From the IMG/VR virus record IMGVR_UViG_3300017963_003160, positions 1-50,843 of that record: DNA of 50,843 nt; one strand, given 5' to 3'. Under the pieces are notes generated by a model. It worked only from the letters and a program-made list of their open reading frames with translations, did not search any database and was not told the DNA's origin. This DNA is from a virus. Below, piece by piece: positions 50,601-50,843 of the stretch (positions are counted from its first letter, which is position 1; every line of letters starts with the position of its first letter). The translations under genes were made by a program, and so were the position numbers.

Positions 50601-50843
50601 TGAAAATAAAAGCGGATTTTGTAACAAACTCGAGTTCGTCGTCGTTCGTTGTTGCATTTCCAAAAAAGGTGAGAACTCTTGAGCAGGTTCAAGAGTTTCT
50701 CCCTTATAAATATGCAGAAACTGTTTATAAAGATGCAACAAATCAAAAACCCCGAAGAGCAAAAAACCCCAAAATTCAATCAATGATTGCAGAAGAAATA
50801 ACTCACGGATATATCGAAGATGATCGCTTTGATGATAGTTGGG
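50600..50843 (+). CDS. NSSS-motif small protein E, partial at window end
   Basis: ATG overlaps the upstream stop by one base. The product begins MKIKADFVTNSSSSSFVVAF and runs off the window after 81 codons. The visible body (basic middle PRRAKNPK, acidic end) is unlike member D. Ser codons differ from those in member D (mostly TCG rather than TCA), so the motif is conserved at protein level. Confidence 0.7.
   Translation, partial: MKIKADFVTNSSSSSFVVAFPKKVRTLEQVQEFLPYKYAETVYKDATNQKPRRAKNPKIQSMIAEEITHGYIEDDRFDDSW

Noticed and set aside
1-50843. tRNA genes, CRISPR arrays, insertion sequences, attachment sites
   Set aside because: No cloverleaf-like sequence, no regularly spaced repeats, no transposase and no flanking duplications were recognised by eye.

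Overview
The window reads as part of a large, AT-rich (roughly 37% GC by eye) double-stranded DNA bacteriophage genome with a contractile, T4-type tail. Three things support this. There is a T4-like baseplate set (gp6-, gp25- and gp26-like proteins, tail tube, tape measure) next to a large terminase. There is phage DNA-metabolism machinery (two-subunit type II topoisomerase, gp46/47-type Rad50/Mre11 pair, UvsW-like helicase). Genes are densely packed, often sharing stop/start bases, mostly with AAGGAG-type ribosome binding sites. The phage also encodes its own RNA polymerase beta and beta' subunits, which points to a jumbo-class phage. I see no tRNA, rRNA, CRISPR array or insertion sequence. 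The host cannot be named from this sequence; strong Shine-Dalgarno use only argues for a host that relies on it.

Layout. 1-11.6 kb (+): VWA/metallopeptidase protein, topoisomerase subunits, QueD, helicase, Mre11/Rad50, many small proteins. 11.6-20.8 kb (+): a radical-SAM protein, two small proteins, then a contiguous ubiquitin-like conjugation locus made of a PRTRC-B/E2-like fusion protein, a JAB peptidase with zinc ribbons, an E1, a high-GC SAP-ubiquitin-like modifier, a second E1 and a second E2. 21.0-26.7 kb (+): RNA polymerase beta' and beta. 26.7-33.2 kb (+): FolE2, a TIM-barrel protein, a polymerase-palm-like candidate, a methyltransferase-like protein and unknowns, closed by a clear intrinsic terminator at 33255-33284. 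33.3-41.6 kb (+): virion genes including terminase and tape measure. 41.6-48.7 kb (-): baseplate and tail genes facing the previous block. 48.8 kb to the end (+): a membrane protein, a second radical-SAM protein, and two proteins with a shared N-terminal motif.

The most notable content is the ubiquitin-like locus at 13.7-20.8 kb. All the parts of an E1-E2-modifier-deconjugase pathway are present, with E1 and E2 each in two divergent versions. The modifier carries an N-terminal SAP-like domain and has base composition unlike its neighbours, as expected of a very highly expressed or recently acquired gene. The locus runs directly into the RNA polymerase genes, so the two may be co-expressed. 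Part of it resembles plasmid PRTRC systems, but here it sits in a lytic-type phage genome with a second E1/E2 pair.

A second unexplained theme is a family of at least five otherwise dissimilar small proteins. They share an N-terminal K-x-D-F-[VI]-T-N-S-S-S motif, and members sit beside both radical-SAM genes. Other points of note are a prepilin-like protein, a likely programmed frameshift in the gp26-like tail gene, and part of a 7-deazaguanine (preQ0) pathway (FolE2 and QueD).
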